Source: an uncultured Clostridia bacterium
GTDB taxonomy: Bacteria; Bacillota; Clostridia; Lachnospirales; CAG-274
DNA: 64,000 nucleotides
Direction of reading: 5' to 3'
Assembly (NCBI GenBank): GCA_947630725.1
Contig: CANRIS010000001.1
Span: 185,446 to 249,445, forward strand
Of this stretch, positions 63,653 to 64,000 are shown in pieces; position 1 is the first letter of the stretch, and the number at the start of each line of letters is the position of its first letter. The notes under the pieces are model-generated. The model did no database searches. It saw nothing but the letters and a program-made list of their open reading frames with translations, and was not told where the DNA came from. A program made the translations under genes and the position numbers.

Positions 63653-63846
63653 TGTCAAACAGCCTCCTTTTTTATTCAATTAAATGTATATTCCAATACT
63701 TTGAGACTATTATATCACAAATATTTTTCTTTTAAAAGAGATTTTATGAAATTTTTTCAAATTTTTATAGAAAAATTCTCCTTATGGGTTTATACTATAT
63801 ATCATAGAAACTGCGAATATGCGAAAAAACGACTATGGAGGATATT

Positions 63847-64000
63847 ATGTACAAAACCACAAAACGCAAGGACATTTTCAAAGGCAGGATAATAGACGTA
63901 AAGGAGGATACGGTCATACTTCCCGATGGCAAAGAGGCCAAAAGAGAGGTCGTCCTTCACAGTGACGCATCAGCCGCAGTTGCGGTTGACCCGGAGGGAA
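63847..64000 (+). CDS. NUDIX hydrolase (ADP-ribose pyrophosphatase-like), partial
   Basis: The first 51 codons of a gene that leaves the window. MYKTTKRKDIFKGRIIDVKEDTVILPDGKEAKREVVLHSDASAAVAVD is the usual beta-rich start of NudF-type ADP-ribose pyrophosphatases, before the Nudix box. TATGGAGGATATT supplies the ribosome site. Its neighbour on the left is divergent, so 63653-63846 must hold its promoter. That gap is AT-rich with several TATAAT-like boxes but no clear pair. Confidence 0.82.
   Translation, partial: MYKTTKRKDIFKGRIIDVKEDTVILPDGKEAKREVVLHSDASAAVAVDPEG

Overview
The window looks like a chromosomal segment of a spore-forming, pectin-using gut-type Firmicute of the class Clostridia. 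The evidence is: AGGAGG-type ribosome binding sites with many TTG/GTG starts, a gerA-type spore germination operon, a tryptophan T-box leader, a Bacillus-like WalI/MurA/WalJ/RlmH cluster, a Pho-box-controlled pst-phoU-phoBR operon, and two proteins for rhamnogalacturonan-I breakdown: a secreted acetylesterase carrying an S-layer-homology-like region and a dockerin, and a PcRGLX/YetA-type exo-lyase. This profile resembles Monoglobus-like pectin specialists, but that placement is inference. No rRNA, tRNA, CRISPR array, transposase or prophage gene was seen.

Layout. 1-6.6 kb: the end of a SEC-C protein, then tRNA threonylcarbamoylation (Sua5/YwlC), protein-arginine phosphatase (YwlE), RpiB, Upp, a TagO/WecA-type sugar-phosphate transferase, an aminotransferase, and an NfeD/SPFH membrane pair. 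6.7-8.5 kb (minus): a C_GCAxxG_C_C redox protein, a possible 12-residue leader peptide, and the AzlCD branched-chain amino acid exporter. 8.7-12.7 kb: YycI/WalI-like protein, MurA, WalJ, RlmH and a TSCPD protein. 12.8-14.6 kb: T-box leader plus a stand-alone TrpB2. 14.7-17.8 kb: an AT-rich accessory patch with a TIR-domain protein, a GC-rich multi-hairpin repeat, an unrecognised protein and a DUF3089 lipoprotein. 18-25.4 kb: Na+/Ca2+ exchanger, rpsF-ssb-rpsR, copper-amine-oxidase-N-domain surface protein, SpoVB/MurJ-type flippase and TypA. 25.6-29.2 kb: YtrA-like regulator with its ABC transporter. 29.4-34 kb: secreted rhamnogalacturonan acetylesterase and a MerR regulator. 34.2-39 kb (minus): Gld-like ABC transporter operon. 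39.2-42.9 kb: gerA-type operon. 42.9-49 kb: phosphate operon. 49-54.7 kb: Gfo/Idh oxidoreductase, AraC regulator, MATE transporter and exo-rhamnogalacturonan lyase. 54.7-64 kb: ECF sigma/anti-sigma pair, amidohydrolase plus phenylacetate-CoA ligase, xylulokinase, a DUF815 ATPase, YchF, and the start of a NUDIX hydrolase.

The most unusual signal is non-coding. Two loci (15966-16120 and 61945-62094) carry the same about 155-base multi-hairpin design. The connecting bases are nearly identical, but the hairpin arms differ by paired, compensating changes, so structure rather than sequence appears to be kept. A third element of different sequence (54776-54886) also folds as an outer stem enclosing three hairpins. 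A fourth palindromic cluster, with a perfect 20-base inverted repeat, sits directly beside the second copy. These look like members of structured mobile or RNA repeat families with no protein-coding partner in the window.

Other points worth following: a candidate MerR-type promoter (19-base spacer containing a perfect dyad) in front of the dockerin esterase whose nearest downstream regulator is a MerR protein; the TIR protein with a beta-rich C-terminal domain; and T-box control of an isolated TrpB2.
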